From: JBBAEA01 sp041656175
Lineage (GTDB): Bacteria > Myxococcota_A > Bradymonadia > UBA4248
NCBI GenBank assembly: GCA_041656175.1
Contig: JBBAEA010000014.1
Coordinates: forward strand, 1-35,800
DNA: 35,800 bases
Direction: 5' to 3'
The position numbers and the translations under genes are program-made. Position 1 is the first letter of the stretch; each line of letters opens with the position of its first letter. Below, one piece after another: positions 31,853-35,800 of this stretch. Under the pieces are notes generated by a model, which searched no databases, was not told where the DNA came from, and saw only the letters and a program-made list of their open reading frames with translations.

Positions 31853-32256
31853 TAGCTGCTGACATAAACTGGAGTCCACAAAGCAGCCAGCGGCGATGAA
31901 GCAGAAAAGAAAAAGCCCAATGTTCAAAACAAAGGGCTACAAAAAGAAAACACCAAAAGAAGATACTACGTTTTTTTTGAGTTTATAGAAGGCAATTCGG
32001 GAGCTGGCAGCTGACGTAAACTAGGGTTCACGAAGCAAGTAGCGATGTAGCCAAACAAAAGAAAAAAAGAAGAAAAACCAAAAAATCAACCACGGTTTTT
32101 TTGATTTTATGGGAGGCGATTCTAGGAGCTGGCTGCTGACGTGAACTAAGGTTCACGAAGCAGCCAGCGACGACGAATCGCCCCCATAAAATCAAAAAAA
32201 AGGTTCACGAAGCAGCCAGCGACGACAGAATCGCCCCCATAAAATCAAAAAAAAAA
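31853..32256. repeat. Degenerate palindromic repeat array next to 5S rRNA
   Basis: A motif of the form GCTGCTGACRTRAACT...GTTCACGAAGCAGCCAGCGACGA recurs at about 31,855, 32,005 and 32,128 in whole and at 32,202 in half; quoted in parts: GCTGCTGAC, GTTCACGAAGCAGCC, AGCGACGA. The last two half units with AATCGCCCCCATAAAATC are near-identical tandem copies (about 32,149-32,201 and 32,202-32,255). The region 32,096-32,201 is one large inverted repeat with a 27-bp outer stem and one mismatch, plus inner arms GGCTGCT / AGCAGCC and GTGAAC / GTTCAC. On the minus strand its T-runs lie just after 5S, so it may help end the rRNA operon. Confidence 0.75.
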
Positions 32257-32374
<118 letters not shown>

Positions 32375-32436
32375 GATTGTGAAGAAATCGTAGTGAAGGG
32401 GAGGTGTATGTGTTTTACACAGCGTCGTCCAGCCCT

Positions 32437-32466
32437 AGTATTTTATTACCATGGGGTGGGGAGGGG

Positions 32467-32476
<10 letters not shown>
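32437..32476 (-). other. 3' arm of the pre-23S processing stem
   Basis: The plus-strand sequence 32,437-32,476 closely matches 35,480-35,519 read on the minus strand (AGTATTTT.TTAC.ATGG.GTGGG...TTAAGC), so the transcript's two flanks of 23S can pair over about 38 positions, many as G-U. This is the expected RNase III substrate and supports the 23S ends given here. Confidence 0.8.
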
Positions 32477-35489
<3,013 letters not shown>

Positions 35490-35800
35490 TCCATCCCACT
35501 CCATCGTAACAAAATACTTGCGTATATAATTGATACTCAAAAGTACACAGACGAACGCTTAACTATGTATAACACACAATTTATTTTCTCTCACTTCAAA
35601 ACAAATTCATCGCGAATTCAAAATGAAATGAGTTCATTTCCTACTTATCAATTGCTTGATGCCCTTCTCTATCTATGATTTCTTCTCTTTACTTTTCAAA
35701 GCTCTCCGCTACTTGGGACTCAATGTCCCCCGCGGTGAAGCAGGCTTATACGCGTCAATTCGCTGAGTGTCAAGTTTTATTTTCACTTTTTTCGCTTTTT
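35490..35800. other. Upstream rRNA spacer (window end)
   Basis: It contains the 5' arm of the pre-23S stem (to 35,519) and a small palindrome GAAATGA-GT-TCATTTC (35,625-35,640). No tRNA gene was found in these 310 bases, and the 16S gene is not reached. Confidence 0.6.

Larger units (their letters stand above)
31223..32256. other. About 1.0-kb intergenic region rich in repeats between serpin and 5S rRNA
   Basis: No convincing gene is present. 31,223-31,680 is plain AT-rich DNA with the serpin upstream region. 31,681-31,793 is copy C of the three-copy repeat, and 31,853-32,256 is a degenerate palindromic repeat array reaching 5S. Open frames on either strand are short and lie within repeats. 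Confidence 0.6.

Noticed and set aside
31853..32256. Possible CRISPR array near 5S
   Set aside because: Units are long, palindromic and degenerate, spacing is irregular, there are no unique uniform spacers and no cas genes.

Overview
This window joins two kinds of DNA. Positions 1 to about 14,869 are the right-hand part of an integrative conjugative or mobilizable element of the type common in gut Clostridia (Lachnospiraceae/Tn1549-like layout). The rest, about 14,870 to 35,800, is a chromosome that does not look like Firmicutes. It has cysteine-rich lipoproteins, lipoprotein serpins, a tig-clpP-clpX-lon proteostasis cluster, a full-length MetH and a 23S-5S rRNA operon. Gene order and the cysteine-rich lipoproteins suggest a Myxococcota/Bradymonadales or other 'deltaproteobacterial' lineage. 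That placement is inference and not a match I could test.

Element, left to right. A partial topoisomerase III and a Cys-rich VLP protein come first. They are followed by a large ArdA-ArdC-type anti-restriction fusion and a TTRAP-family small protein, closed by a strong terminator. An AT-rich 66-aa gene sits beside a remnant of the relaxase 3' end. The MobC/relaxase operon and an XRE regulator are on the minus strand. A cargo module follows: TetR regulator, ABC ATPase, two ABC-2 permeases and a Cys-rich KTR protein. After that come a sigma-like factor and a helix-turn-helix protein, a structured non-coding block of about 480 bp, TnpW, a resolvase-domain protein lacking the catalytic serine, and a TndX/TnpX-type large serine recombinase. 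The element ends in the 85 bp after the recombinase. The ardA/ardC operon and the mobC-relaxase operon share an inverted copy of the same leader, with a perfect 34-bp core and two conserved hairpins. This suggests joint control of DNA processing and anti-restriction.

Host part. Two paralogous Cys-rich lipoproteins (minus strand) are followed by lon, clpX, clpP and tig, all on the minus strand. Next is a truncated serpin lipoprotein, then metH on the plus strand, then an intact lipoprotein serpin whose reactive loop predicts Asn at P1. The 5S and 23S rRNA genes are on the minus strand. The intergenic DNA is rich in repeats: a MITE-like pair (20,679-20,830 and 24,864-25,008) with matching ends and different hairpin cores, one of which abuts the broken serpin; a three-copy repeat (about 16.4, 25.7 and 31.7 kb); a two-copy G-rich hairpin (22.3 and 29.7 kb); and a degenerate palindromic array next to 5S.

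No CRISPR array, tRNA gene or classical insertion sequence was seen. The most notable points are the apparent cross-phylum element junction, the shared inverted leader, the MITE-like pair, the serine-less resolvase partner and the Asn-P1 serpin.
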